A stretch of DNA of 64,000 nt from Sphingomonas sp. LC-1 (lineage in GTDB: Bacteria; Pseudomonadota; Alphaproteobacteria; Sphingomonadales; Sphingomonadaceae): contig NZ_JANZXB010000007.1 in the NCBI RefSeq assembly GCF_025371035.1, positions 124,001-188,000 of the forward strand, given 5' to 3'. Under the pieces are notes generated by a model that saw only the letters and a program-made list of their open reading frames with translations, was not told the DNA's origin and did no database searches. How positions within the stretch are numbered: the stretch's first letter is position 1; every line of letters begins with the position of its first letter. Below are positions 1-8,890 of this stretch, piece by piece. Both the position numbers and the translations under genes were made by a program.

Positions 1-83
1 GGGGCGACGATCGGCATATGGCCCATAACGAAAGAGCAGGTTCTCACCCGCTCCGCCGTCATCTGCCAATTTTGGAAGAAGAT

Positions 84-160
84 TGGTCGGGGCGACAGGA
101 TTCGAACCTGCGACCCCCACACCCCCAGTGTGATGCGCTACCAGGCTGCGCTACGCCCCG
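84..160 (-). tRNA. tRNA-Pro (anticodon GGG)
   Basis: A 77-nt cloverleaf read on the minus strand. The acceptor stem CGGGGCG pairs with CGCCCCG, followed by discriminator A and an encoded CCA (complement of 84-86). The D arm is GCGC/GCGC, the anticodon stem is TCACA/TGTGG with loop CTGGGGG (anticodon GGG), and the T loop is TTCGAAT. It decodes CCC/CCU proline codons. A sigma70-type promoter sits just upstream (173-201). Confidence 0.95.
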
Positions 161-172
161 ACCGAGCGGCGG

Positions 173-201
173 CCTCTAGGCGGGTTTTCCGTGGGATGCA
201 A
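173..201 (-). promoter_or_regulatory. Promoter of tRNA-Pro
   Basis: On the minus strand TTGCAT (complement of 196-201), a 17-bp spacer and TAGAGG (complement of 173-178) end 12 bp before the mature tRNA 5' end. Spacing and position fit a housekeeping-sigma promoter. The same TAGAGG -10 box recurs in the putative ychF promoter. Confidence 0.5.
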
Positions 202-352
202 GCCTTGATGTTGCAATGGCCGCCACCCCACATCGGGCTCTCCATTGCGCCTGTCCGCCTGCGATGGTAGCGGGCAGGCTATCCGACATGGGGGCTGGTC
301 GATCGTTCGCGGTCGGCGGGTGCCCGTGCCCATTCAGCATAGACGGGTCCGA

Positions 353-703
353 ATGTTCATTCCCTTCACCGCCCCAGTCGCCGTGATGGCTGCCGCAACC
401 GGCACCGCCGCATCGAGCGGAGCCGCCTCGTTCCTCAGCCTCGCGCCGCTGCTCCTCGTATTCGTCGTCTTCTATTTTCTGATGATCCGCCCGCAACAGC
501 GCCGCATGAAGACGCTGCAGGCCGCAGTCGAGGGGGTCAAGAAGAACGATCAGGTCACCACGGCGGGCGGCATCGTCGGCAAGGTGACCCGCGTCGAGGA
601 CGCGCTGGTCGAGGTCGAGATCGCGCCGAACGTTCGCGTCCGCGTGGTCAAGGCGACGCTGACCGACGTGGTCGATCCCACCGCCAAGCCCGCGAACGAC
701 TGA
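353..703 (+). CDS. yajC: Preprotein translocase subunit YajC
   Basis: A 116-residue protein and accessory subunit of the SecDF-YajC complex in the inner membrane, which assists Sec-dependent export. It has one N-terminal membrane helix (about 24-43) ending in the family hallmark FYFLMIRPQQRR, then a small cytoplasmic domain with the typical DQVTTAGGIVGKV segment. The ATG at 353 gives the usual family length; the frame stays open upstream to 245 but that stretch is not YajC-like. It is followed after 7 nt by secD, so yajC-secD-secF is one operon. Confidence 0.95.
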   Translation: MFIPFTAPVAVMAAATGTAASSGAASFLSLAPLLLVFVVFYFLMIRPQQRRMKTLQAAVEGVKKNDQVTTAGGIVGKVTRVEDALVEVEIAPNVRVRVVKATLTDVVDPTAKPAND

Positions 704-710
704 ACCTTCG

Positions 711-2315
711 ATGCTGGATTTCCCCCGCTGGAAGGTCGCTTCCATCGTCGCGTTGCTGGCGGCCCTGTGCCTGCTGGCGATCCCGAGCTTCCTGCCGGAG
801 AGCGTCACCAACACATGGGGGAGCATTCCGCACCCCCGTGTGAACAAGGGTCTCGATCTGGCGGGCGGCAGCTATCTGCTGCTGGAGGCGGACACCGCCG
901 ATCTCGCCAATACGCGGCTGGAGACGATGCGCGACCAGGTCGCGGCCGAGATGCGGCGCGGCAATCCGCGTATCGACATCGGTGACATCTCGGTCCGGGG
1001 CGGCCAGCTCAGCTTCATGCTGCGCGATCCGACCCAGGTCGATGCGGCGCGTGAGCGGCTGCTGTCGATCACCGGCGGCGGGGCGGGCATGACCGGCCAG
1101 CGCGAATGGGACATCCAGGTCGTCGATACGTCGCGCTTCGTCCTGAAGCCGACCCAGGCGGGTCTCACCCAGGCGATCGACACCGCGATGAAGACCGCGA
1201 CCGAGGTCGTACGTCGCCGTATCGACGCGCTGGGCACCAAGGAGCCGACGATTCTCCAACAGGGTTCCAGCCGTATCGTCGTGCAGGTGCCGGGGCTTCA
1301 GGACCCGCAGCAGCTCAAGGACCTGATCGGCAAGACCGCCAAGCTGGAATTCAAGCTGGTCGACACGACCGCCAATCCGGTGGAAGTGGCCAAGGGCAAT
1401 GCGCCCGCCGGCAGCCAGGTCCTGCCCTATCCCGGCAATCCGCTGGGCGCGCCGGTGATCGCGGTCAAGCGGCCGGTCATCATCTCCGGCGACCAGTTGA
1501 TCGACGCGCAGCAGACCTTCGACCAGCAGACCAACGCACCGCAGGTGGCGATCACCTTCGACGCGCAGGGCGGTCGCAAGTTCGCGCGGATCACGCAGGA
1601 AAATACCGGCAAGCCCTTCGCCATCATCCTCGATGGCCAGGTGCTGTCGGCCCCCAATATCAACGAACCGATCCTGGGCGGTCGCGCCTCGATCAGCGGC
1701 AACTTCACCGTCGACACCGCCAACCAGCTCGCGATTTCGCTGCGCTCGGGCAAGCTGCCGGTCGATCTGAAGGTCGTCGAAGAGCGCACCGTCGGCCCCG
1801 ATCTGGGCGCCGACTCGATCCGCAAGGGCATCCTTGCCTCGGCGATCGCAGCGGTCGCGGTGATCGTGTTCATGGCCGTCACCTATGGCCGGTTCGGTAT
1901 CTATGCGAACATCGCGGTCGTCATTAACGTGCTGGTCATCCTGGCGGTCATGGCGATGCTGAACGCGACGCTGACCCTGCCGGGTATCGCGGGCTTCATC
2001 CTGACCATCGGTACCGCAGTCGACGCCAACGTGCTGATCAACGAGCGTATCCGCGAGGAACGGCGGCGTGGGCGAAACGTCGTCCAGGCGGTCGAGCTGG
2101 GTTACAAGGAAGCCAGCCGCACCATCTTCGAGGCGAACGTGACCCACGCCATTTCGGGCGTCATCATGCTCGTACTCGGCTCGGGCCCGGTCAAGGGCTT
2201 CGCGGTCGTGCTGTTGATCGGCATCGTGACCAGCGTGTTCACCGCCGTTACCTTCACGCGGATGCTCGTGGCGCTGTGGTTGCGCCGCGAAAAGCCCAAG
2301 ACCATCAATATTTGA
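711..2315 (+). CDS. secD: Protein translocase subunit SecD
   Basis: A 534-residue inner-membrane protein that uses the proton motive force, with SecF, to pull exported proteins through SecYEG. It has a first membrane helix at about 9-27, the conserved GLDLAGG motif at 47-53, a large periplasmic region with P1/head domains to about 365, and five C-terminal helices containing the GTAVDANVLINERIREE motif near 434. Length is normal for alphaproteobacterial SecD. It lies between yajC and secF in the canonical order. Confidence 0.97.
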   Translation: MLDFPRWKVASIVALLAALCLLAIPSFLPESVTNTWGSIPHPRVNKGLDLAGGSYLLLEADTADLANTRLETMRDQVAAEMRRGNPRIDIGDISVRGGQLSFMLRDPTQVDAARERLLSITGGGAGMTGQREWDIQVVDTSRFVLKPTQAGLTQAIDTAMKTATEVVRRRIDALGTKEPTILQQGSSRIVVQVPGLQDPQQLKDLIGKTAKLEFKLVDTTANPVEVAKGNAPAGSQVLPYPGNPLGAPVIAVKRPVIISGDQLIDAQQTFDQQTNAPQVAITFDAQGGRKFARITQENTGKPFAIILDGQVLSAPNINEPILGGRASISGNFTVDTANQLAISLRSGKLPVDLKVVEERTVGPDLGADSIRKGILASAIAAVAVIVFMAVTYGRFGIYANIAVVINVLVILAVMAMLNATLTLPGIAGFILTIGTAVDANVLINERIREERRRGRNVVQAVELGYKEASRTIFEANVTHAISGVIMLVLGSGPVKGFAVVLLIGIVTSVFTAVTFTRMLVALWLRREKPKTINI

Positions 2316-2331
2316 GGCAGGAGAACAGATC

Positions 2332-3312
2332 ATGCGCCTCCTGAAACTCGTCCCCGACAACACGAACATCGACTTTGTCCGCCTGCGCGGCTGGGCGTTC
2401 GGGCTGACGCTCGCGCTCACCCTGCTCGCGGTCGGCGTCACCTTCGCCAAGGGCCTCAATCTGGGCGTCGACTTTGTCGGCGGCCTGATGATCGAAGAGA
2501 AATTCCCCACCCCGCCCTCGGCCGACCGGGTCCGCTCGGTCGTCGACGGGCTGGGCGTGGGCGAAGCCAATATCCAGACGGTCGGTGACGGCCGGACGAT
2601 CAGCATCCGCCTGCCCGTGCCCGCGTCCAAGGACGAAGGCGCGACCAACGCCGTCGTCCGCAAGGTCGAGGCGGCGCTGGGCCAGCAATTCCCCGGCGCG
2701 ACCTTCAGCCGTTACGACACGGTGTCGGGCAAGGTGTCGGGCGAGTTGATCAAGCACGGCGTGCTCGCGGTCGTCCTGGCGATCCTGGGCATCGGCCTGT
2801 TCGCCATCTTCCGCTTCGAATGGCAGTTCGGCGTGTCGACCATCGTCGCGATCGTCCACGACCTGCTCGTCACGCTGGGCTTCTTCGCGATCACCCAGTT
2901 CGAGCTGGACCTGACGATCATCGCGGCGTTCCTGACCATCATCGGCTATTCGATCAACGACAAGATCGTGATCGACGATCGTATCCGCGAGAATATGCGC
3001 CGCTATCGCAAGATGGACATGCGCGAGATCATCAACCTGTCGGTCAACGAGACGCTGCCGCGCACGGTCATGACCTCGGTCACCATCCTGTTGGCGCTGA
3101 TCGCGCTGCTGCTGCTCGGCGGCCATGTGCTGCGCGGCTTCACCGCGGCGATGATCCTGGGCATCGTGGTGGGCACCTATTCGTCCATCTATGTCTCGTC
3201 CTCGCTGCTCATCACGCTGGGCCTGCGCGCCGAGCCGAACCGCGAGAAGCCGGGCACCACTGACAAGCGTAGCGTCGCCGACGCCGAGCGGATCACGCCG
3301 CGCGAAGGATGA
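2332..3312 (+). CDS. secF: Protein translocase subunit SecF
   Basis: A 326-residue partner of SecD. It shows the N-terminal helix, the GVDFVGG motif at about 45-51, a short periplasmic domain, and C-terminal helices carrying YSINDKIVIDDRIRENM from about 205, the SecF counterpart of the SecD motif. A Shine-Dalgarno sequence (GGCAGGAG) precedes the ATG. The stop codon overlaps the start of the next gene in an ATGA junction, indicating translational coupling. Confidence 0.97.
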   Translation: MRLLKLVPDNTNIDFVRLRGWAFGLTLALTLLAVGVTFAKGLNLGVDFVGGLMIEEKFPTPPSADRVRSVVDGLGVGEANIQTVGDGRTISIRLPVPASKDEGATNAVVRKVEAALGQQFPGATFSRYDTVSGKVSGELIKHGVLAVVLAILGIGLFAIFRFEWQFGVSTIVAIVHDLLVTLGFFAITQFELDLTIIAAFLTIIGYSINDKIVIDDRIRENMRRYRKMDMREIINLSVNETLPRTVMTSVTILLALIALLLLGGHVLRGFTAAMILGIVVGTYSSIYVSSSLLITLGLRAEPNREKPGTTDKRSVADAERITPREG

Positions 3313-3692
3313 GCGACTCGATCCGCATCACGCGCGATCCCACCGCGCCCGGCCCGATCGTCCGGGGCTTTGCCGCCACGGGCTTTCGGGTCGGCGAGAT
3401 CGCCTATCCCGCACTGCTGCTGTCACCCGACTGGCATGAGCCGTGGAACCCGCCGCCGTTCGAGTCGCTGACGGCGGATGCGGTGGCGGCGCTCATCGAT
3501 GAAGCGCCCGAGTTTCTGTTGCTGGGCACGGGTGCGAACCTTCGTCGCGCGCCCGCTCCCTTCGCCGCCGCGTTGGAGGCGCGCGGGCTGAGTATCGAGG
3601 TGATGGACAGCCGCGCCGCCGCCCGCGCCTGGGGCGTGTTGCGCAGCGAAGGCCGCAAGATCTGCGCGGCGCTCTACCCGCTCGACGCCTGA
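3309..3692 (+). CDS. Mth938-like domain protein (DUF498 family)
   Basis: A 127-residue protein of the Mth938/NDUFAF3-like family. It has the typical core with a FLLLGTGANLR segment (about 73-83), a region predicting a Rossmann-like pocket, and a C-terminal GVLRSEGRKICAALYPL. In mitochondria the homologue NDUFAF3 assists complex I assembly; the bacterial role is not established. It overlaps secF by 4 bp. In alphaproteobacteria this family is commonly found next to secDF, so the association is probably meaningful (from general knowledge). Confidence 0.85.
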   Translation: MSDSIRITRDPTAPGPIVRGFAATGFRVGEIAYPALLLSPDWHEPWNPPPFESLTADAVAALIDEAPEFLLLGTGANLRRAPAPFAAALEARGLSIEVMDSRAAARAWGVLRSEGRKICAALYPLDA

Positions 3693-3707
3693 CCTGATCG
3701 CCTCCGC

Positions 3708-3772
3708 ATAGGCCGGAGGCCTTTCCCGAAACCTCTCTCCCCGCAAGGGGAGAGGATTGAACGGCGGGCCGA
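3708..3772. repeat. Intergenic palindromic fragment
   Basis: Contains the inverted repeat CCTCTCTCCCC...GGGGAGAGG and a GGCCGGAGGCC palindrome between two convergent genes. It resembles the arms of the larger family-A repeats in this window and probably doubles as a weak transcription stop. Confidence 0.35.
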
Positions 3773-3835
3773 TCCGCCTCGCGCGGCCCCTTCACCTGGC
3801 GGCGATCATGCGCGCCCGGTTCGCCAGTGCGCCGG

Positions 3836-5023
3836 TCACGCTTTCGCGGCAGCCCCCGCTCGGGACACCAGTTCCGACAGATGCGAATGCAGCGCGGCGG
3901 CGTTGGCGGGCCAGGTGAAGTCGCGCACCGCCGCGCGCACCGCCCATGGATCCGGCGCCTGATCCAGCACATCGCGGATCGCCACGGCAAAGGCCTCCGG
4001 CTCGGCCTGGGTGATCCGTCCGGCGGTCCGGCTGGTCACGACATCCTCCGCCCCGCCCGCCGAAGTGATGACGATCGGCGTGCCGCAGGCGAGCGACTCG
4101 ACCCAGGCATTGGCCAGCCCCTCGGATGCGGAGGCCAGCGCCATGACATCCGCTGCGCCGAGCAGCGCGGGCAATTCGTCGTGCGGAACGGCGCCGATCA
4201 GACGCACCCGCTCCGCGATTCCCGACCGCTCGGCCCGTGCCTGCAAGGCGGCGCGTTCGCCCCCCTCCCCCACGATCATCAGCGTGACGCCGGGCAGCCG
4301 GGCCACGGCGTCGATCACCACGCCATGCCCTTTGCGCGGGATCAGCGCGCCCAGCGACAGGACCAGTGGCCCGGCAATGCCCAGCTTCGCCTTCGCCTCG
4401 GCCCGGTCGACCGGCTGGAACCGTGCCTGATCCACCCCGGTATGATGGACCCGGATAGACCCGCGCGGAACGCCGAGCGCCGCCACGTCCCGCGCCATCG
4501 CATCGCTAACGGCCAGCAGTCCATCGGCGGCGGCCGCCGCCCGCGCGACCTGGCTCCGGGTCGCGGGCATATGCCCCCAATGATGGATGTCGGCACCCCT
4601 CGCCTTGATCGACACCGGGACCCCGTATCGCCGCCCCAACGCCACCGCCGCCGGACCATCGGGAAAGAAGAAGGACGCGTCGATCACGTCGAAGGGCCGC
4701 TCCACCCATAGCCGATCCAGCACCGGGATCAGCGCACGGATCAGCGCCGACACATGGAATCGTCCCCCCGTCCCCGGCCATGTGGTGAAGCGCGGACGGC
4801 TGACGTCCAGGCCACCCCAAGTCTCACGCAGCGGCAGCGCCGCCTGGGCCCGGAACCGCTCGGCCCGCGCCAGCGGCCAGACGGGCAGCCCGACCGGCGC
4901 CACCACCCGCACCCCCACGCCCGGACGCATCGCCAGTGCCGCGGTCTGCCGTTGAACGAAGATGCCGAAATTGGGCCGCGTCGCGTCGGGAAACAGACTC
5001 GACAGGGTCAGCACGTTCAACAT
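3836..5023 (-). CDS. GT4-family glycosyltransferase
   Basis: A 395-residue GT-B fold glycosyltransferase of the GT4 (Glycos_transf_1) type. The N-terminal half starts with VLTLSSLFPDATRPNFGIFV, typical of sugar transferases that build exopolysaccharide or surface glycans. The C-terminal nucleotide-sugar domain has GALIPRKG (about 225-232) and the E-x7-E motif (E301, E309) that contacts the donor. No signal peptide is present, so it acts in the cytoplasm at the membrane face. Donor and acceptor cannot be told from sequence. It stands alone, convergent with the secDF cluster and divergent from the S41 protease gene. Confidence 0.88.
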   Translation of the reverse strand: MLNVLTLSSLFPDATRPNFGIFVQRQTAALAMRPGVGVRVVAPVGLPVWPLARAERFRAQAALPLRETWGGLDVSRPRFTTWPGTGGRFHVSALIRALIPVLDRLWVERPFDVIDASFFFPDGPAAVALGRRYGVPVSIKARGADIHHWGHMPATRSQVARAAAAADGLLAVSDAMARDVAALGVPRGSIRVHHTGVDQARFQPVDRAEAKAKLGIAGPLVLSLGALIPRKGHGVVIDAVARLPGVTLMIVGEGGERAALQARAERSGIAERVRLIGAVPHDELPALLGAADVMALASASEGLANAWVESLACGTPIVITSAGGAEDVVTSRTAGRITQAEPEAFAVAIRDVLDQAPDPWAVRAAVRDFTWPANAAALHSHLSELVSRAGAAAKA

Positions 5024-5214
5024 GGTACCTCATATCCTCAGCCAGCCGACACAGCCCGGATCGATCGACACCATTTTCGGACGCGATTCGTAAAGATGTC
5101 CGCAACAGAAGAGGGCGGCATTGTAGTTTGATCGAAAGCTTAGCAAAACTGACGACAAAGACGAATGCCATTCATGTTCGCGACAGATCGTCCCTGACAG
5201 ATTTGGGGACATGG

Positions 5215-5232
5215 GCTATTCCCGTGAATAGC
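5215..5232 (+). promoter_or_regulatory. Hairpin in the 5' leader of the S41 protease gene
   Basis: A perfect 7-bp stem (GCTATTC/GAATAGC) with a 4-nt loop lies 4 nt before the Shine-Dalgarno stretch (GGGGGAGG) of the downstream gene. It could influence translation initiation. The rest of 5024-5250 holds the divergent promoter region and no gene that I can support. Confidence 0.35.
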
Positions 5233-5250
5233 TTTCGGGGGAGGATTTCG

Positions 5251-6687
5251 ATGGGTCGATTCGGACGGTGGGGTGCGGTGCTGGCGCTGACGGCGACGCT
5301 CGCCGGCTGTGGCGACGGGGGCGGCAGCACGTCCGGGTCGGTATCGACCGGCGGCGGAACCTCGTCGGGGGGCAGTGTGGAATCCGCCTGTTCGCTTCGC
5401 AACCGCCAGAACTGGGTCGCGGCCCAGATGAACGAATGGTATCTTTTCCCCGATACCCTGCCCGCCTCGCTCGATCCGTCGCCCTATACGACCGTCAGCG
5501 ATTATATCGACGCGCTGACCGCGACGGCGCGGGCGCAACGCAAGGATCGGTATTTCACCTACATCACCTCCATCAAGGAGGAGGATGCCTATTATAATTC
5601 GGGCTCGGATGCGGGCTTCGGCTTTCGCCTGACCACCGATTCGACCCAGAGCAAGCTGCTCGTCGCCGAATCGTTCGAGAGCAGCGCGGCGTTCGCCGCC
5701 GGGGTCGATCGCGGGACCGAGATTCGGGGGATCGGCTCGACCGCCTCCAACATCCAGTCGATCCAGGACATCGTCCGCGCCGATCCCAATAACGGCCTCT
5801 CCAACGCGCTGGGGCCGGATACGGCGGGGACCACCCGTTACTTTACTGTCGCCGATATCTCGGGCGCGGTGCGCACCGTCACGCTGACCAAGTCGGCCTA
5901 TACGCTGCAGCCGGTTTCGCCCAATTACGGTACGCAGGTCATCACCGACAATGGCCAGCGCTATGGCTATATCAACCTGCGCACCTTCATCAGCACGGCC
6001 GACCCGCAGTTGCGCGCCGCCTTCTCGACCTTCAAGCAGCAGGGCATCACCCAGGTCGTGGTCGACCTGCGCTATAACGGTGGCGGCAGCATCGCCATCG
6101 CCGATTTGTTCAACAATCTGCTGGGCGGGGCACGCCAGACCTCGGACGTGATGGGCTATGTCGCCTTCCGCCCGAGCAAGGCATCGAACAACGAGACGAC
6201 CTATTTCGCGCCACAGGCCGAATCGATCATGCCGACCCGGCTCGCCTTTATCGGCACCGGTGGAACGGCATCGGCCAGCGAATTGGTCCTCAACCGCACC
6301 TTGCCCTATATGGGCAGCAATACGGGGCTGATCGGCGCCAACACCTATGGCAAGCCGGTGGGCCAGATCGCGCGCGATAATGCGCAATGCGACGACCGGC
6401 TGCGCGTCATCGCGCTGGCGATCCAGAACGCCAACAGGCAGGGCGATTATTATAACGGCCTGGCCGGCGTCGTGCCCGCCAGTTGCCGCGCCGGTGACGA
6501 CCTGACCCGCAAGATGGGCGATCCGCAGGAAGCCTCGACCCGCGCCGCGCTCGACTTCCTGCAAGGCAAGAGCTGCACACCGATCAGCGCCAGCGCATCG
6601 GCGCAGGCACTGGGTGACGGTCCGCGCAAGCTGGTCCAGCCCCAGCGCCCCTCGGCTGCCCAGCGCGACGTGCCGGGCCTGTTCTAA
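5251..6687 (+). CDS. S41-family serine peptidase, lipoprotein
   Basis: A 478-residue predicted periplasm-facing lipoprotein with a signal peptide and lipobox LAGC (Cys20), followed by a Gly/Ser-rich linker. The middle part is PDZ-like and the C-terminal half is a tail-specific (S41) protease domain. The TASASE motif gives the nucleophile Ser343, and Lys368 in NTYGKPVG lies 25 residues later, the same Ser-Lys spacing as in known C-terminal processing proteases. The ATG at 5251 is chosen because it follows a strong ribosome-binding site and yields the signal peptide; the frame is open further upstream. Substrate unknown. Confidence 0.88.
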   Translation: MGRFGRWGAVLALTATLAGCGDGGGSTSGSVSTGGGTSSGGSVESACSLRNRQNWVAAQMNEWYLFPDTLPASLDPSPYTTVSDYIDALTATARAQRKDRYFTYITSIKEEDAYYNSGSDAGFGFRLTTDSTQSKLLVAESFESSAAFAAGVDRGTEIRGIGSTASNIQSIQDIVRADPNNGLSNALGPDTAGTTRYFTVADISGAVRTVTLTKSAYTLQPVSPNYGTQVITDNGQRYGYINLRTFISTADPQLRAAFSTFKQQGITQVVVDLRYNGGGSIAIADLFNNLLGGARQTSDVMGYVAFRPSKASNNETTYFAPQAESIMPTRLAFIGTGGTASASELVLNRTLPYMGSNTGLIGANTYGKPVGQIARDNAQCDDRLRVIALAIQNANRQGDYYNGLAGVVPASCRAGDDLTRKMGDPQEASTRAALDFLQGKSCTPISASASAQALGDGPRKLVQPQRPSAAQRDVPGLF

Positions 6688-6705
6688 GGGCCGTCGCGTG
6701 GCCGG

Positions 6706-6828
6706 ATTCCCCCTGCGGGGGCAGCGGGGCCATGCGCATCATGGTGGAGGGGTGTCGCGCTAGGGAGAGCAGGACACCCTTCCGTCCGGCCTGCGGCCCG
6801 CCACCTCCCTTACCAAGAGGGAGCGGGA
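6706..6828. repeat. Dispersed palindromic repeat, family A (copy 1)
   Basis: A GC-rich nested inverted repeat filling the gap between convergent genes. Its core is GGAGGGGTGTC...GGACACCCTTCC, flanked by outer arms CCCCCTGCGGGGG and CTCCCTTACCAAGAGGGAG. The same architecture recurs at 18829-18943, 32792-32902 and 42931-43042. Confidence 0.65.
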
Positions 6829-7653
6829 TTACAGCCGCTGCGTGCCCGCATAGGCGAACAAGGCATCGCCGTCCGCCGACAGGCTGACGGTTTCCGAACC
6901 CGTCACGGTCAGGCACTGCCCCGCCTTGAATGCGATACCTGCCACCTCGCCGGTGCCGGTGATCGGGATCAGCCAGGCGGTGCGCCCCTCGGGTAGCGCG
7001 ACGGCATGGTCCCCCGCCGCCCAGCGCTCCAGCACGAATTTCGGCCCTTCGACCAGAATGTCGCGCCCCGCCCCCGCCGGCCCCGGCGAGACGATCGGCT
7101 GGTACGGCGTCAGATGCGCGACATCGACGCCGTCCTCCAGATGCAGTTCACGGTCGCTGCCATAATCATAGAGGCGATAGGTGGTTTCGCTGTTCTGCTG
7201 AACCTCGATCACCGTCAGGCCCGCGCCGATCGCATGGATGGTGCCCGATGGCGCGTAATAAAAGTCGCCCTGCCTGACGCTGACCCAGTCCAGATCCTCC
7301 TCGACCGAACCGTCGCGCGCATCGGCGCGAAGCTGCTCCTTGGTCATCGGCGCCTTGGGGCCCAAGGCGATGGTCGAATCGGGCTCGGCGGTCAGGATGG
7401 TCCAGCATTCGTCCTTGCCGCGCGGCAGGCCACGCGCATGGGCCTGTTCGTCATCGGGATGGACCTGCACCGACAGCTTCTCGCTGGTGAACAGATATTT
7501 GATCAGCAGGTCGGGCGAGGTGTCGCCGGGTTCCTGGAACCACACTTCGCCAATGGGTGCGCCGCCGGGCACGACATCCTCGAACCCGGGATACAGCGTG
7601 TGACGGCCCCAGGGCTTTTCGACGCGATGGGTTTGGAGAAGCGTGGCGGGCAT
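6829..7653 (-). CDS. manA: Class I mannose-6-phosphate isomerase
   Basis: A 274-residue cupin-fold zinc enzyme interconverting fructose-6-phosphate and mannose-6-phosphate, feeding GDP-mannose for glycans. Zinc ligands are visible as Gln63 and His65 (SVQVHPDD), Glu82 (GKDECW) and His140 (SGTIHAIG). The length matches short bacterial class I enzymes. It stands alone on the minus strand; its promoter region is shared with bamD on the other strand. Its product could supply the mannosyltransferase genes at 35-38 kb, which is inference. Confidence 0.9.
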   Translation of the reverse strand: MPATLLQTHRVEKPWGRHTLYPGFEDVVPGGAPIGEVWFQEPGDTSPDLLIKYLFTSEKLSVQVHPDDEQAHARGLPRGKDECWTILTAEPDSTIALGPKAPMTKEQLRADARDGSVEEDLDWVSVRQGDFYYAPSGTIHAIGAGLTVIEVQQNSETTYRLYDYGSDRELHLEDGVDVAHLTPYQPIVSPGPAGAGRDILVEGPKFVLERWAAGDHAVALPEGRTAWLIPITGTGEVAGIAFKAGQCLTVTGSETVSLSADGDALFAYAGTQRL

Positions 7654-7834
7654 GGGTCAGTAATTCCTTCCGATCGGACGGCGGTTCAACCGCCTGGACG
7701 GGCGCGCCGTTCCGCCGCCCGGGCCGTAATGCGCCCCATGCCGCGCGCATCGCATGGATGGCAAGCCATCTGTCGCAAAGCGGGTGTGCGGAGGGACTGT
7801 TCCCCGCCGCTCGGCTGCGCTAAGGACGTGCGCG

Positions 7835-8770
7835 ATGCGTAACCCCCGTTCCCGTGCGCTGTCGCTGGCGCTGATCGCCGCTCTGGCCCTTCCGATCGCG
7901 GGTTGCGCCCGCAACCGTACCCGCACCGACCTGCCCTATGTCGCGCGCGACGTCGGCACGCTGTACACGGCCGCCAAGAACCGGCTGGACCAGCACCGCT
8001 ATAAGGAGGCGGCCTTGCTGTTCGACGAGGTGGAGCGCCAGCACCCCTATTCGATCTGGGCCCGCCGTGCACAGTTGATGAGCGCGTTCAGCTATTATCT
8101 GGGCCGCGACTATACCCAGTCGATCCAGTCGGCTCAGCGTTTCATCTCGGTCCACCCCGGTAATCGCGACGCGCCTTACGCTTATTATCTGATCGCGCTC
8201 GGCTATTATGAGCAGATCCAGGACGTGACCCGCGACCAAAAGATCACCCGCCAGGCGCTCGACGCGCTGGGGGAACTGATGCGCCGCTATCCCAACACCC
8301 GCTATGCCGCCGATGCGCGGTTGAAGGTCGATCTGGTCAACGATCACCTGGCGGGCAAGGAAATGGAGATCGGCCGCTTTTACGAAGACCGCCATCAGTG
8401 GCTGGCCGCGTCGATGCGCTTCCGCACCGTGGTCGACAAGTATCAGACGACCAGCCACACGCCCGAGGCGCTGCTGCGGCTGACCGAGACCTATCTCGCC
8501 TTGGGCGTCCGTCCCGAGGCGGAACGCGCCGCCGCCGTGCTGGGCGCCAATTATCCGGGCAGCGACTGGTATGACCGCGCCTATAAGCTGATGCGCGAAT
8601 ATCCGGTCGCGCCGATCCCTGCGATCCAGCCGGGCCAGCCCGTGGTTCCCAGCGGCACGCCGGGTTCGGTGAATGTCGGCCTGCCGGGCAGCACGGGCAC
8701 CGCGACCCCCAGCGCGGCCGCCCCCGGCCGACCGACCCCGACCGGCAACAACAGCTCGCCGACCGGCTGA
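7835..8770 (+). CDS. bamD: Outer membrane assembly lipoprotein BamD
   Basis: A 311-residue essential component of the BAM complex that folds beta-barrel proteins into the outer membrane. It has a signal peptide with lipobox IAGC (Cys24) and then five tetratricopeptide-like repeats (about 40-250) containing KNRLDQHRYKEAALLFDEVE and YYLIALGYYEQ, typical of BamD/ComL. The C-terminal 50 residues are a low-complexity Pro/Gly/Thr tail. The ATG at 7835 is preferred over an upstream in-frame ATG because it starts the signal peptide. recN follows. Confidence 0.95.
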   Translation: MRNPRSRALSLALIAALALPIAGCARNRTRTDLPYVARDVGTLYTAAKNRLDQHRYKEAALLFDEVERQHPYSIWARRAQLMSAFSYYLGRDYTQSIQSAQRFISVHPGNRDAPYAYYLIALGYYEQIQDVTRDQKITRQALDALGELMRRYPNTRYAADARLKVDLVNDHLAGKEMEIGRFYEDRHQWLAASMRFRTVVDKYQTTSHTPEALLRLTETYLALGVRPEAERAAAVLGANYPGSDWYDRAYKLMREYPVAPIPAIQPGQPVVPSGTPGSVNVGLPGSTGTATPSAAAPGRPTPTGNNSSPTG

Positions 8771-8779
8771 ATCAGGAAA

Positions 8780-8806
8780 GGGCACGCGATCAGGCTTCGC
8801 GTGCCC
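8780..8806 (+). terminator. Hairpin after bamD
   Basis: A perfect 9-bp stem GGGCACGCG/CGCGTGCCC with a 9-nt loop starts 10 nt past the bamD stop codon. There is no T tract, so it may be a weak terminator or mRNA 3'-end stabiliser rather than a classic intrinsic terminator. Confidence 0.5.
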
Positions 8807-8890
8807 CCTCCTCCCCGCCCCGAACAAATCGGGATCATTTTCGCGTGAGGGGGATAACATCGCGCGGCGTTTCGCTCTATATCGCCCGCC

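Noticed and set aside
1-62. A minus-strand gene start (ATG at 62) running off the left edge
   Set aside because: Only 20 codons are visible, without a good ribosome-binding site, just downstream of the tRNA gene. It cannot be supported from this window.
648-2663. A long open frame on the minus strand opposite secD-secF
   Set aside because: It is antisense to two unmistakable core genes, is rich in Asp/Arg/His/Gly as expected for a shadow frame in high-GC DNA, and has no domain signal. The same applies to other long antisense frames (13410-15278, 38410 upstream part, 47116-49596, 55401-57209, 58648-61089).
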